Notes under the pieces: model-generated
Seen by the model: the letters and a program-made list of their open reading frames with translations, nothing else
Told to the model about the DNA's origin: nothing
The model's database searches: none
Source: Hydrogenibacillus schlegelii
GTDB taxonomy: Bacteria; Bacillota; Bacilli; Thermicanales; DSM-22653
Assembly: GCF_001653195.1 (NCBI RefSeq)
Contig: NZ_JXBB01000012.1
Location: 124,001-188,000 of the forward strand
DNA length: 64,000 nt
Reading direction: 5' to 3'
Shown: positions 25,548 through 34,723 of the stretch, piece after piece
Layout of the letters: the number at the start of each line of letters is the position of its first letter
Numbering within the stretch: position 1 is the first letter of the stretch
Program-made: the position numbers and the translations under genes

Positions 25548-27146
25548 GTGCTGGAGAGGCTGAAGGCGTATACAAGCGCGGCGATCGAGCGGATCAAGGG
25601 GCTTTCGCCGCGGGCCCGGCTCTTCGGCGGGCTCGCCTTGGCCGCCGTGGTCGCCGCCGGGCTGGTGGCGGTTCTGTATGCCCGGCACGTCGATTACGAG
25701 CGGGTCTACACCAACCTCACGGAACGGGAGATCGGCGAGATCGCCGCCCGGCTGGATGCCGAAGGCATCCCCTACCGGATCGCTCCCGACGGCCGGAGCC
25801 TCGACGTGGACCGGCGGCGGGCCGCCGAAGTGCGGGTGAAGCTCGCCGCCGAGGGGCTGCCCCGGACCGGCACGATTACATACGACGCGCTGGCGAAAAA
25901 CACCGGCATGGGGCTGACGGACCGGCAGTTTTCCACGCTGGAGCGGAAGGCGCTGGAAAACGAGCTGGCCCGGATGATCGAGACGGGCATCCGGGGCGTC
26001 GAGCGGGCGCAGGTCATGCTCACGCTGCCGGAGCCGTCGATCTGGGTCGCCCAGGCCCCCGGCGAAGCGAGCGCCGCGGTCATCCTCCACCTCGCCCCCG
26101 GCGTCCGGCTCGAACCGCCGGCGGTGGCCGCCCTGTACACGCTGGTGGAAAAAAGCGTGCCGAACTTAAAGCGCGACAACATCGCCATCACCGACCAGTA
26201 CGGCACGCTCCTCGAACCGCCGCCGGCGGGGGAGGCGGCGGACGCCCCGGATTACGCCCGCATGCAGGAGGTCAAGCGGGCGATCGAGCGGGACGTCGAA
26301 GGGGGCCTCGCCCGCCTCCTGACGCCGATCTTCGGCCCCGGCAAGTTTGTCGTTCAGGCGTTTGCCACCGTCGACTTTACGGCCCGCCAGAGCGAAGAGC
26401 ACCTCGTCACGGCGCCGGATGAGGCCAACCGCCAGGGGCTCGTCCTCAGCATGGAGAAGCTCTCCGAGACGTGGCAGGGGGAGGGGCAGCCGCCGGGCGG
26501 GATCGCCGGCGTCGGCACGACGGACGTCCCCGGGTATCAGGCGACCGGGACGGGGCGCGGGCAGTACGAGCGGACGGAAGACCGGGTCAACTACGAGCTC
26601 AACCGCATCACCCGCACCGTCAAGGAACAGCCGTACGCCCTCAAGGATCTGGCGGTGAACATCGCCCTCGACGCCGGCGCCCTCGGCCTGGATCCGAACG
26701 ACCCGAGGGTCGCCGACCTCACCGGCCGGGTCCGGGACATCGCCGCCAACGTCGTCCGCTCGGCCCTGGCCGACGCGGGAGCGAACGCCGGCGATCCCGC
26801 CGGGCGCGTGCAGGTCGTCGTCGAAAAATTTTCCACCGGCGCCGAGGCGGGAGGGCCGCCGGCCGCGCCGTGGTGGCAAGACTGGCGGGGGCTCGTCGCC
26901 GCCGGCGTTCTCCTCGCGCTGATCGCCCTTTTGGTCTTCCTCCTCATCCGGCGGCGGAAGGCGCCGGCGGAAGCCGATGCGCCGGGCTTTTCCGCCGTCC
27001 TTCCGCCGGAAGCGGAAGCGGTGCCGCCGCTTCAGCTCGAGGAGACCGACGAGGCGCGAATTCAAAAGCAGCTCGAACGCCTCGCCCGGGAAAAGCCGAA
27101 GGACTTCGTCGCCGTGCTTCGGACCTGGCTCAAAGAAGACGGCTGA
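25548..27146 (+). CDS. fliF: Flagellar MS-ring protein FliF
   Basis: Forms the membrane-embedded MS ring on which the motor and export gate assemble. Two membrane segments (about 23-44 and 443-465) bracket the periplasmic YscJ/FliF ring-building domains (DYERVYTNLTEREIGEIAAR, LPRTGTITYDALAKNTGMGL, RTLEKALE-type sequences). The cytoplasmic C-terminus has the acidic-hydrophobic FliG-binding segment ending KDFVAVLRTWLKEDG. The length of 532 matches B. subtilis. It starts GTG at 25548 after GAGGTGTAGAGG. Confidence 0.97.
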   Translation: MLERLKAYTSAAIERIKGLSPRARLFGGLALAAVVAAGLVAVLYARHVDYERVYTNLTEREIGEIAARLDAEGIPYRIAPDGRSLDVDRRRAAEVRVKLAAEGLPRTGTITYDALAKNTGMGLTDRQFSTLERKALENELARMIETGIRGVERAQVMLTLPEPSIWVAQAPGEASAAVILHLAPGVRLEPPAVAALYTLVEKSVPNLKRDNIAITDQYGTLLEPPPAGEAADAPDYARMQEVKRAIERDVEGGLARLLTPIFGPGKFVVQAFATVDFTARQSEEHLVTAPDEANRQGLVLSMEKLSETWQGEGQPPGGIAGVGTTDVPGYQATGTGRGQYERTEDRVNYELNRITRTVKEQPYALKDLAVNIALDAGALGLDPNDPRVADLTGRVRDIAANVVRSALADAGANAGDPAGRVQVVVEKFSTGAEAGGPPAAPWWQDWRGLVAAGVLLALIALLVFLLIRRRKAPAEADAPGFSAVLPPEAEAVPPLQLEETDEARIQKQLERLAREKPKDFVAVLRTWLKEDG

Positions 27147-27201
27147 GGCGCCCGGCCGGCGCACCCGGGCCGGCGCCGGGAAGCGGTGGGGGTGAAAGGC
27201 G

Positions 27202-28212
27202 GTGTCGCGGGGCGGAAAAGAGATGCCGGGGATCAAAAAAGCGGCGATTCTCCTCATCGCCCTCGGGCCCGAGGCTTCGGCGCCCGTGTTTAAGCACCTC
27301 CGGGACGACGAGATCGAGCGGCTGACGCTCGAGATCGCCAGCCTCACCAGCGTCGAAATGGAAGAAAAGGCCGCCGTCATCCGGGAGTTTCACCAGCTGT
27401 TTGTCGCCCAGCAGGCGATCGCCCAGGGCGGCATCCAGTACGCCAAAGAACTGCTGGAAAAAGCCCTCGGGCCGCAGAAGGCCCATGAGGTTTTGAGTCG
27501 CCTGACGGCGGCCCTCACCGTCCGGCCGTTTGATTTCATGAAAAAAGCCGATCCAATGCAGGTCTTAAATTTCTTGCAAAACGAACATCCCCAGACGATC
27601 GCCCTCGTCCTTTCGTACCTCGACCCGAAGCAGGCGGCGCCGATCCTCTCGGCGCTCCCGCCGGAGCTTCAGACCGAGGTGGCGACGCGGATCGCGACGA
27701 TGAGCGGCGCGGCGCCGGAGGTGATCGACGAGATCGAGGCGATCCTCGAGCAGAAGCTCGCTTCGACGGCGTTTTCCGACGTCCGGCAGGCCGGCGGCAT
27801 CGAGCAGGTCGTCGCCATCTTAAACGGCGTCGACCGGAGCACCGAGCGGACGATCCTCGAAGCGCTGGCGGAGCGGGATCCGGAGCTGGCGGAAGAGATC
27901 AAGAAGCGGATGTTCGTTTTCGAAGACATCATCCTCCTCGACGACCGGTCGGTCCAGCGGGTCATCCGGGAGGTGGCGAACGAAGACCTCCTGCTCGCCC
28001 TCAAAGCGGCCAGCGAGGACGTCAAGGCGCACATCTTCCGGAACATGTCGCAGCGAATGGCGGAAAATTTCCGGGAGGAGATGGAGTACATGGGGCCGGT
28101 CCGCCTCCGGGACGTCGAGGACGCCCAGCAGCGGATCGTCGCCGTGATCCGGCGCCTCGAGGAGGCCGGCGAGATCATCATCAGCCGGAGGGGGGACGAG
28201 ATCATTGTCTAG
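27202..28212 (+). CDS. fliG: Flagellar motor switch protein FliG
   Basis: C-ring protein that contacts the stator and generates torque. The N-domain (IKKAAILLIALGPEASAPVF) binds FliF. The middle EHPQTIALVLSYLDPKQAA and the C-terminal torque helix, with FEDIILLDDRSVQRVIREV and DLLLALKAAS, are well conserved. The length of 336 is normal. GTG at 27202 is preferred over ATG 27223 because the region aligns with Bacillus FliG N-termini. It overlaps fliH by 8 nt. Confidence 0.97.
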   Translation: MSRGGKEMPGIKKAAILLIALGPEASAPVFKHLRDDEIERLTLEIASLTSVEMEEKAAVIREFHQLFVAQQAIAQGGIQYAKELLEKALGPQKAHEVLSRLTAALTVRPFDFMKKADPMQVLNFLQNEHPQTIALVLSYLDPKQAAPILSALPPELQTEVATRIATMSGAAPEVIDEIEAILEQKLASTAFSDVRQAGGIEQVVAILNGVDRSTERTILEALAERDPELAEEIKKRMFVFEDIILLDDRSVQRVIREVANEDLLLALKAASEDVKAHIFRNMSQRMAENFREEMEYMGPVRLRDVEDAQQRIVAVIRRLEEAGEIIISRRGDEIIV

Positions 28213-29083
28213 CGTCATCAAGGGGGCGCCGCTCGCCGGCCGTCCGCTCGTCCTCGTCGTTCCCCCGCCGGCGCCGAAGCGCCCCGCCGCCGGGTCGGGG
28301 CCGTCCGGCGGCCCCCCGCCCCATGCCGACCTCCCGGACGCCCCGGCCCGCGCCGACGCCGATCCGGAAGCGGAACGGGCGGCGATCCTCGCCGCCGCCC
28401 AGGCCGAGGCGGCGGCGATCCTGGAAGCGGCCCGGGCCGACGCGGAGACGATCCTCGCCGCCGCCCGGAAGGAGGCCGAGCGGCTTACGGCCGAGGCGAG
28501 GGCGGCGGCCGAAGCGGAAGGGTACCGGGCCGGCTATGCCGCCGGCGAGGCCGCCGGCCGCCGGGCGGCGGAGGCCGCCTACGCCGAGCGGCTTGCGGCC
28601 GTCGCCGCCGCCCGCTCGGCCCTTGAGGCGGAATTCCGGGCCGCCCTCGACGAGGCGCTGCCGGCGCTCGTCCGCCTCGCCCTCCAGGCGGCGGAAAAGA
28701 TCGCCCGCCGGGCCCTTTCGGACGACGGGGCGTGGGTCGCCTATGCCCGGGAGATCCTCCTTTCCGCCCCCCTTCTCGAGACGGTGACGGTCTACGCCCC
28801 CGCGGAGCGGTACGCCGCCCTCGTCGGCCGGCGATCGGAACTCGCCGCCGCCCTGCCGGAAGGGGTCGCCCTGCGCCTCCTGCCGGCGACCGACCTCGTC
28901 TCCGGCGTCCGGGTGGCGACGGAAGGCGGGATCGTCGACGCTTCGGTGGAGGGGCAGATCGAGCGCCTGGCCGCCGCCCTGCTCGAGGCGGCCGCCCCGA
29001 CCGGGGGGAACCCGGGGGAGGGCTCGCCGCCTCCCGGGGGCGACCCGCTGCCGGCGCCGCTCGGGGCGGAGGGCGGACGATGA
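28205..29083 (+). CDS. fliH: Flagellar assembly protein FliH
   Basis: Stator of the export ATPase: it holds FliI and couples it to the C ring. The sequence is the usual FliH pattern, a variable Pro/Ala-rich start (to about 55), a long Ala/Glu coiled coil with GxxxG-like repeats (YRAGYAAGEAAGRRAAEAA), and a conserved C-terminal domain (LVRLALQAAEKIARRAL, then the TEGGIVDASVEGQIERL block). The start is TTG at 28205 after GGAGGGGGG. At 292 residues it is longer than in B. subtilis because of extra linker at both ends. Confidence 0.92.
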   Translation: MSSVIKGAPLAGRPLVLVVPPPAPKRPAAGSGPSGGPPPHADLPDAPARADADPEAERAAILAAAQAEAAAILEAARADAETILAAARKEAERLTAEARAAAEAEGYRAGYAAGEAAGRRAAEAAYAERLAAVAAARSALEAEFRAALDEALPALVRLALQAAEKIARRALSDDGAWVAYAREILLSAPLLETVTVYAPAERYAALVGRRSELAAALPEGVALRLLPATDLVSGVRVATEGGIVDASVEGQIERLAAALLEAAAPTGGNPGEGSPPPGGDPLPAPLGAEGGR

Positions 29084-30402
29084 AGGACGGCCTTCGGGAG
29101 AGGCTCGCCGCCCTCGGGGCCCGGCTGGAGGCGTTTCAGCCCCTCGAGCTTCAGGGCGAAGTCCAGGAAGTCGTCGGGCTTCTCATCGTCTCCCGGGGGC
29201 CGGCGGTCGCCGTCGGCGATGCGGTCCGGATCGTCCCCGAGGGCGGCGGGGCGGAGGTGCTGGCGGAAGTCGTCGGCTTTCGCCGCGGCGCGGTCCTCCT
29301 CATGCCCCTCGGCGATCTCGGCGCGGTGGGGCCCGGAGCCCGCGTGCGCCCGGCCGGCGGCCCCCTGTCGGTCGTCGTCGGCGAAACGCTCGTCGGCCGC
29401 GTCCTCGACGGCCTCGGCCGGCCGCAGGACGGGGGGGCGCCCATCCGGGGCGAGCGGCGGCCGGTGTTCCGGCCGCCGCCGCCCCCCCTCGCCCGACCGC
29501 CGATCCGGGCGCCGCTTCCGGTCGGCATCCGGGCGATCGACGGGCTTCTGACCGTCGGCCGGGGACAGCGGATGGGAATCTTTGCCGGAAGCGGCGTCGG
29601 CAAAAGCACGCTCCTCGGGATGATCGCCCGGGGGACGGCGGCCGACGTGAACGTCATCGCCCTCATCGGCGAGCGGAGCCGGGAGGTGCGGGAGTTTCTC
29701 GAGCGGGACCTCGGCGAAGCGGGCCGGCGCCGGTCGGTCGTCGTCGCCGTGCCGAGCGACCAGCCGGCGCTTCTCCGGATGAAAGGCGCCTACGTGGCGA
29801 CGGCGATCGCCGAATATTTTCGCGACCGGGGGCTCGACGTCCTCCTCATGATGGACTCCCTCACCCGCTTTGCCCACGCCGCCCGGGAGGTGGGCCTCGC
29901 CTCCGGCGAGCCGCCGACGACGAAAGGCTATCCGCCGTCGGTGTTCGGGCTTTTGCCGAAGCTGTTGGAGCGGGCGGGGACGAGCGAGCGGGGGTCGATC
30001 ACGGCGTTTTACACCGTCCTCGTCGACGGGGACGACCTCACCGATCCGATCGCCGACGCCGTCCGGGGCCTCCTCGACGGGCACATCGTCTTAAGCCGCG
30101 CCCTCGCCCAGCGGGGGCACTTCCCGGCGATCGACGTCCTCGAGAGCACAAGCCGGGTCATGCGGGCGATCGTCCCGCCGGAGCAGCTCCATCTCGCGAC
30201 GCGTTTTCGAGAGCTCGCCGCCGTCTACCGCCAGTCGGAAGACCTCATCGCCATCGGCGCCTACCGGCGGGGACAGAACGCCCGGCTCGACGAAAGCCTG
30301 AAACGCAAGGAGGCGATGGACGCCTTTTTGCGGCAGGACGTCGACGAGCGGGCCGCACCGGAGGAGACGCTCTCGGCGCTTCAGGCGGTGTTTGCCGATT
30401 GA
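29080..30402 (+). CDS. fliI: Flagellum-specific export ATPase FliI
   Basis: F1-beta-like hexameric ATPase energising type III export. The Walker A motif is AGSGVGKST (169-177), followed by ALIGERSREVREF, Walker B VLLMMDSLTRFAHAAREV and GEPPTTKGYPPSVF. The length of 440 is typical. The ATG at 29080 overlaps the fliH stop (ATGA), so FliH and FliI are translated in step. The Pro-rich stretch at 131-147 lengthens the junction before the ATPase core. Confidence 0.97.
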   Translation: MKDGLRERLAALGARLEAFQPLELQGEVQEVVGLLIVSRGPAVAVGDAVRIVPEGGGAEVLAEVVGFRRGAVLLMPLGDLGAVGPGARVRPAGGPLSVVVGETLVGRVLDGLGRPQDGGAPIRGERRPVFRPPPPPLARPPIRAPLPVGIRAIDGLLTVGRGQRMGIFAGSGVGKSTLLGMIARGTAADVNVIALIGERSREVREFLERDLGEAGRRRSVVVAVPSDQPALLRMKGAYVATAIAEYFRDRGLDVLLMMDSLTRFAHAAREVGLASGEPPTTKGYPPSVFGLLPKLLERAGTSERGSITAFYTVLVDGDDLTDPIADAVRGLLDGHIVLSRALAQRGHFPAIDVLESTSRVMRAIVPPEQLHLATRFRELAAVYRQSEDLIAIGAYRRGQNARLDESLKRKEAMDAFLRQDVDERAAPEETLSALQAVFAD

Positions 30403-30489
30403 TCCGGTCGGTCGACCGAACCGGTTCGCGGCTCCGACCGGTTCGCCGCCCGATCCGGTCGGCCGACCGGAGACCGAACCGGTTTGCCG
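30401..30489 (+). repeat. Repeat and palindrome cluster between fliI and fliJ
   Basis: GATCCGGTCGGTCGACCG (30401-30418) recurs with one mismatch at 30452-30469, and GACCGAACCGGTT (30414-30426) recurs at 30472-30484. Both units contain palindromes (CGGTCGACCG, AACCGGTT). The cluster fills most of the fliI-fliJ gap. Confidence 0.75.
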
Positions 30490-30509
30490 ACGAAAACGGG
30501 GGGAAGGCC

Positions 30510-30959
30510 GTGCGCTGGCTGGAGCGGCTTAAGCGACTGGCCGAGCAGGAAAAGGCGCTTCGGGAACTCCGCCTCCGGGAGGCCGAGGCCGCCGCCCGGG
30601 AAGCCGAGGCGAGGCTTTTGGCCCGGCAGGCGGAGGCGGCCGCCGCCGCCGCGCAGGTCCTCGGCCGGGCCGAGGCCGGGGTGCCGGCCTACGCCCTCCT
30701 CGTCGCCGCCGCCGACGTCTGGCGGCTTCGGGAGGCCCTGCGGTCCGAGGAAGCGGCCCACCGGGCGGCGATGGAGGGGGTGGCGGCCCGCCGGTCGGAG
30801 GTGCTGGAAAAACGCCGGGAAGTGCGGGCGTACGAGCGCCTGAGCGACCGAGTCCGGGCGCGGGCGCAGGCCGAGGCGGTCCGGCGGGAGCAGGCGTTTT
30901 TCGACGAGGTGGCCGTCCAGGGCTGGCGGCGGCGGCAAGGAGGGGACGACGATGGATGA
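30510..30959 (+). CDS. fliJ: Flagellar export chaperone FliJ
   Basis: Coiled-coil stalk protein of the export ATPase and escort for export chaperones. The whole protein is an Ala/Glu/Arg-rich antiparallel coiled coil (KALRELRLREAEAAAREAE to RARAQAEAVRREQAFFDEVA). From the GTG at 30510, preceded by GGGGGGAAGG, it has 149 residues, the normal size. A frame open to a TTG at 30399 would add 37 residues that translate the repeat cluster and is unlikely. It overlaps the next gene by 8 nt. Confidence 0.85.
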   Translation: MRWLERLKRLAEQEKALRELRLREAEAAAREAEARLLARQAEAAAAAAQVLGRAEAGVPAYALLVAAADVWRLREALRSEEAAHRAAMEGVAARRSEVLEKRREVRAYERLSDRVRARAQAEAVRREQAFFDEVAVQGWRRRQGGDDDG

Positions 30960-31740
30960 GGCGAAACGCCCGTCGCGGCTCGACTGGGTGATCTACGTCG
31001 GGCTCATCCCCGGCTTTTTCGCCGTCGTCGTGACGGCGGTGACGCTGGCGGCGTTCGGCGTCGACGTCCTGTCCTACGGCCGCTCCCTCTGGGCCAAGGG
31101 CGCCGCCCTCCTCCGGCCGGCGCCGGCCGAGGGCGGTGCGGCCCCGACCGAGACGGCGGCGGCGCGCCTTCAGGCGCTGGAGGAAGAAGTGCGCGCTCAG
31201 GCGGCCAAGATCGAAGAGCAGGCCCGGGCCCTGGCGCAGCTGGAACAGGAAAAGGCCGCCCTGGCGTCGGAAAAGGCCGCCCTCGAGGCGGCCCTCGCGG
31301 CGGCCCAGGGCCAGCAGGCGGAGCAAAAACAAAGGGAGGAGGCCGCGATCCGGGCTCTGGAAGGACTTCCGCCGTCGAAGGCGGCGGAGATCCTCGGCCT
31401 CCTCGATCCGGGGCTCGCCTCGGCGATCTGGCTCGGCCTGGGGAGCGACGCCCGAAGCGCGGTCCTCGGGAAGCTGGCGCCGGAGAAGGCGGCGGACCTC
31501 GTCGCCCGCCTTCTGGACGGGTCGCCGGATCGGGCCGGAGCGCTCGCCCTCACGTTGAAGGCGATGCCGCCCGATGCCGCGGCCAAGCTCCTCGCCGACC
31601 TGTACGGCAAGCGCCCGGGGGTCGCCGCCACCGCTTTCGCCGCCCTGGATGCGCCGAGCCGGGGGCCGATCCTCGCGGCGCTTCCGCCGGCGGTCGGGCG
31701 GGGGCTCGTCGACCGGCTGACGCCGGACGCCGGCCGCTAG
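30952..31740 (+). CDS. ylxF: MotE/YlxF-like flagellar membrane protein
   Basis: Corresponds by position and architecture to YlxF of the Bacillus fla/che operon, related to MotE, the chaperone that stabilises stator or hook parts in other bacteria. One N-terminal membrane segment (about 12-38), a coiled coil (about 65-135), then the MotE-type domain: ALEGLPPSKAAEILGLLDP, LGKLAPEKAADLVARLLDG and a third related repeat ending at LYGKRPG. The length of 262 is close to YlxF. The ATG overlaps the fliJ end. Confidence 0.85.
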   Translation: MDEAKRPSRLDWVIYVGLIPGFFAVVVTAVTLAAFGVDVLSYGRSLWAKGAALLRPAPAEGGAAPTETAAARLQALEEEVRAQAAKIEEQARALAQLEQEKAALASEKAALEAALAAAQGQQAEQKQREEAAIRALEGLPPSKAAEILGLLDPGLASAIWLGLGSDARSAVLGKLAPEKAADLVARLLDGSPDRAGALALTLKAMPPDAAAKLLADLYGKRPGVAATAFAALDAPSRGPILAALPPAVGRGLVDRLTPDAGR

Positions 31741-31783
31741 GCGGTGGGCGTCCCCCCCACCGGCAAGGGAAAGGAGGGAAACG

Positions 31784-33280
31784 ATGGCCGACACGATCGG
31801 TCCGGCGGCGGCGGTCCCGTCGCCGGCGTCCGAATCCGGCGGCCGCCGCCGGATGCCGGACGCCGCGGCGGCGTGGGCGGCGGTCTGGGCGCTTGTGGCG
31901 ATGGGCGAAGCCGCGAGCGAAGCCGCGGGCGAATCCGGCGGCGCCGAAGGCGGCGGAGGGGTTCCGGCCGCCGGCGTTTTGGGGAACGTTTTCGGAGAAC
32001 CGGCGGCTGCCGGATCCGGCGGCGTTCCTTCGGCGCCGAAAGAGGCCCCGGAAGGCTCCGGTGCTTTTGCTTCGGCCGGGGCCTTCGGCGAGGCCGCCGG
32101 CGCGGCCTGGGACGCCCTTCCGCCCGACCTTGCCGTCCCCGCCGTCGGGGCAGACGTCTCGAGCGGCTTCGCCGCATTCGACGCGGGAGCGGACGGTTTT
32201 TCCGCCGGAGCGAACGGCGCTTGGGCCGGGTGGAGCGGGCGTTTCATCGCCGCTCGGCTCCCCGCGTCGGCGGCCGGAGCGGGCGATGCCGACGGCGCCG
32301 GCGGATCGGCGGCCGAAGGGGGCGGCCGGCCGGCCTCGGGTCCGCCCGAAAGCGCGAGGGCGCCGGAACGGGCGGCCGCCGGGTCGACGACCGAATCCGC
32401 CGCGGCTCAGGTGGCCCCTTCACCGGCCAAGGCCCCCGCATGGGCCGCCGCTTTCGCCTCTTTCGCGGTCGAAGGCGGAGATGTTCCGGGCGATCGGAGC
32501 GGCCCGGCGAACGCCTGGCCGCCCGCCCGGTCGCCGGCCGGCGCCTCGGCCGGGGGGACGGGAACCGAATCGGGGCAGGCGGACGGTCGGGGACCGGTCC
32601 TCGCCCGGATTCCCGATCTCGCCCGGCTCGAGGCGGCGGTGGCGCGGCTCATTTCTGCCGCTTCCCGGGAGGCGGCCGCTCGGGCATCGTCGGACGGGCC
32701 GGATTGGCCTCCGGCCAGGATCGTCTCGCCTCAGGCCGCGCCTTCGGCGGACGGCGGCTCGCCGGCCGGCCACCGCGAGCCGGGCGCCGGAGATCGGGGG
32801 GCGCTCGGCGGTTCGCTTCCGCTTCTGCAGCTCGTCCACCGGGGCGATCTCTGGCGACCGGCGCCGGCGGCGCCCCTTCCGCCGGAGCTTCAGGCGCTCG
32901 TCGCGCGGGCGGAGCTCCTTCGGGCCGACGGCCGCGCCGCGCACCTTCGCCTGCAGCTTCATCCGGACGGCCTCGGCGCGATGGACGTCGTCCTGAAGGC
33001 CGACGGGGATCGGCTCGCGGTCGTCTTTGCCGTCGCCGGCGAGGGCGCCCGGGCGTGGGCCGAGCGGCACCTGGACGCGCTTCGGGCGCGCCTCATCGCC
33101 GCCGGTTGGGCCGTCGACCGGATCGACGTCGCCGTCCGGGCGGAGGGGTCCGACGCGGTTCGGGTGCGGCCGGACGGCGAGGGCGGCCGGGAGCGGCCGC
33201 CGGAGGACGACCGTCGCCGGCGGCGGCGGGAAGGGGACGGGCGGGAGTTTTTGCGCTCGATCGAGGAGGGACGGACATGA
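31784..33280 (+). CDS. fliK: Flagellar hook-length control protein FliK
   Basis: Molecular ruler that switches export from hook to filament subunits. The first ~370 residues are Ala/Gly/Pro-rich, weakly conserved ruler sequence. The C-terminal switch domain is clear: HLRLQLHPDGLGAMDVVLKA with the LxPxxLG motif, then WAERHLDALRARLIAAGWAV. It is followed by a highly charged tail. The length of 498 is close to B. subtilis FliK. AAGGAGGGA precedes the ATG, and the stop overlaps flgD (ATGA). Confidence 0.9.
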   Translation: MADTIGPAAAVPSPASESGGRRRMPDAAAAWAAVWALVAMGEAASEAAGESGGAEGGGGVPAAGVLGNVFGEPAAAGSGGVPSAPKEAPEGSGAFASAGAFGEAAGAAWDALPPDLAVPAVGADVSSGFAAFDAGADGFSAGANGAWAGWSGRFIAARLPASAAGAGDADGAGGSAAEGGGRPASGPPESARAPERAAAGSTTESAAAQVAPSPAKAPAWAAAFASFAVEGGDVPGDRSGPANAWPPARSPAGASAGGTGTESGQADGRGPVLARIPDLARLEAAVARLISAASREAAARASSDGPDWPPARIVSPQAAPSADGGSPAGHREPGAGDRGALGGSLPLLQLVHRGDLWRPAPAAPLPPELQALVARAELLRADGRAAHLRLQLHPDGLGAMDVVLKADGDRLAVVFAVAGEGARAWAERHLDALRARLIAAGWAVDRIDVAVRAEGSDAVRVRPDGEGGRERPPEDDRRRRRREGDGREFLRSIEEGRT

Positions 33281-33672
33281 ACGACGTCGGGGCCGTCGCC
33301 GGGGAGGCGCGGATGTTCGCGGCCGCTCAGGACGCTCGGCCGGCGGAATCCCGGACGGCCGACGAAAGCGCCGCCGGCCCCGGGGAGGCGGCCGGTCTCC
33401 GGGCGCTTCGGGAGCTCGACTTTTTGAAGCTCTTCATCGCCCAGCTCAAGTACCAGGATCCGCTCTCGCCGGTAAACGATCGAGAATTCATGCAGCAGCT
33501 TGCGGCGTTTGCGACGCTGGAACAGCTCGTTTTGCTGAACGACCGGATCGCGGCGATGAACCGGGAGATCGAAGCGATCCGCCGGCGCCTGGAGGGCGAA
33601 CGTTCGCCGGAAGGGGCCTCCGCCCCGGAGGCCGCGCCGGCGACCGGCGACCGGCCGCCGGAGATCGCCTAA
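33277..33672 (+). CDS. flgD: Hook-capping protein FlgD (short form)
   Basis: Scaffold protein that caps the growing hook. It has the N-terminal FlgD motif LDFLKLFIAQLKYQDPLSPV, followed by NDREFMQQLAAFATLEQL. Only 131 residues long, it lacks the C-terminal FlgD Ig/tudor domains, as does the short B. subtilis protein. The first ~40 and last ~35 residues are low-complexity. The ATG overlaps the fliK stop and follows GAGGAGGGA. An upstream open frame from 31744 is only the shadow of fliK. Confidence 0.93.
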   Translation: MNDVGAVAGEARMFAAAQDARPAESRTADESAAGPGEAAGLRALRELDFLKLFIAQLKYQDPLSPVNDREFMQQLAAFATLEQLVLLNDRIAAMNREIEAIRRRLEGERSPEGASAPEAAPATGDRPPEIA

Positions 33673-33735
33673 GGGCGTGCCGTCGGGGGTCGGAGCGCGC
33701 CGCGGGGGCCAGGCGCCGCCGGCTCCGCGCCGCGT

Positions 33736-33793
33736 CGCGCCGAAGATCGGCGCGGCTTTGTCCGCCGCCTCAAAATCGTCGCCTTCAGGCGAC
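33736..33793 (+). other. Two hairpins between flgD and flgG
   Basis: CGCGCCGA-AGA-TCGGCGCG (33736-33754) is a perfect 8-bp stem, and GTCGCC-TTCA-GGCGAC (33778-33793) a 6-bp stem just before the flgG ribosome site. Neither is followed by a T-run. They could serve as mRNA processing or stabilising elements before the abundant hook protein gene. Confidence 0.45.
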
Positions 33794-33809
33794 CGAAAGG
33801 GGGAGTTCG

Positions 33810-34622
33810 ATGCTCCGCTCGCTCTACACCGGTGTTTCGGGGATGCGGGGCTTTCAGACGAAGCTGGACGTCGTGGCGAACAACATCGCCAACGTGAACA
33901 CCGTCGGCTTCAAGGCCGGCCGGGCGATGTTCGCCGACGTCCTGAGCCAGACGATCGCCGGCGTCACGGCGCCGGAAGAAGGGACCCGGGGCGGGGTGAA
34001 CCCGATGCAGGTCGGCCTCGGGAGCAAGATCCGGTCGATCGACACCCTCTTTACCCAGGGAAGCCCGATGATGACCGGCGTGACGACGGACCTCATGATC
34101 GACGGGAACGGCTTTTTCGCCGTGCAGGATGCGGCCGGAAACGTCTATCTCACCCGGGCCGGGAACTTCTACGTCGATGCGGCGCGGCAGCTGGTGACCG
34201 CCGACGGGCTTTTGGTCCTCGATGAAGGCGGCGGGCCGATTCAACTCGACGAAGGCCTTCAGAGCTTCTCGATCGCCAAAGACGGGACGATCATCCAGGT
34301 CCTCGCCGACGGGACCATCAACACCGACGTCCGGATCGGCGTCGTCCGCGTCGCCAACCCCGCCGGGCTGGAGAAGGTCGGCGAGAACCGCTACCGGATG
34401 ACGCCTAACGCCGACCAGGAGACGGATCCGCTGGCGCTCATCGGCCCGCCCGGCGAAGAAGGGCGCGGCGAGATCCTCTCCGGCTTCTTGGAGATGTCCA
34501 ACGTCGACCTCACCACCGAATTTACGGAGATGATCGTCGCCCAGCGGGGGTTCCAGGCGAACGCCCGCATCACGACGACGTCCGATGAGGTCCTGCAGGA
34601 ACTGGTCAACCTGAAGCGCTAA
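33810..34622 (+). CDS. flgG: Flagellar hook protein FlgG/FlgE (Bacillus type)
   Basis: Short hook-basal body protein. At this position in Bacillus the product, called FlgG or FlgE, builds the hook. It starts MLRSLYTGVSGMRGFQTKLD with VVANNIANVNTVGFKAGR, has the central SPMMTGVTTDLMIDGNGFF and YLTRAGNFYVDA blocks, and ends with FTEMIVAQRGFQANARITTT. The length of 270 matches B. subtilis (264). The ATG at 33810 follows AAAGGGGGAG. Hook versus distal rod role cannot be settled from sequence alone. Confidence 0.93.
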   Translation: MLRSLYTGVSGMRGFQTKLDVVANNIANVNTVGFKAGRAMFADVLSQTIAGVTAPEEGTRGGVNPMQVGLGSKIRSIDTLFTQGSPMMTGVTTDLMIDGNGFFAVQDAAGNVYLTRAGNFYVDAARQLVTADGLLVLDEGGGPIQLDEGLQSFSIAKDGTIIQVLADGTINTDVRIGVVRVANPAGLEKVGENRYRMTPNADQETDPLALIGPPGEEGRGEILSGFLEMSNVDLTTEFTEMIVAQRGFQANARITTTSDEVLQELVNLKR

Positions 34623-34723
34623 CATCGGCCCACCTGAAATGATCCTGAGGGGTTCGCCGGCCGGCGATCGGGCCGGCGTCAAAAACGGCCGGGTCCCGCC
34701 GCGGCCGAGGAGGAGGGGGCGGC

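Noticed and set aside
30399-30509. Longer fliJ start at TTG 30399
   Set aside because: The added 37 residues only translate the repeat cluster, and the GTG at 30510 has the better ribosome site and gives the normal FliJ size.
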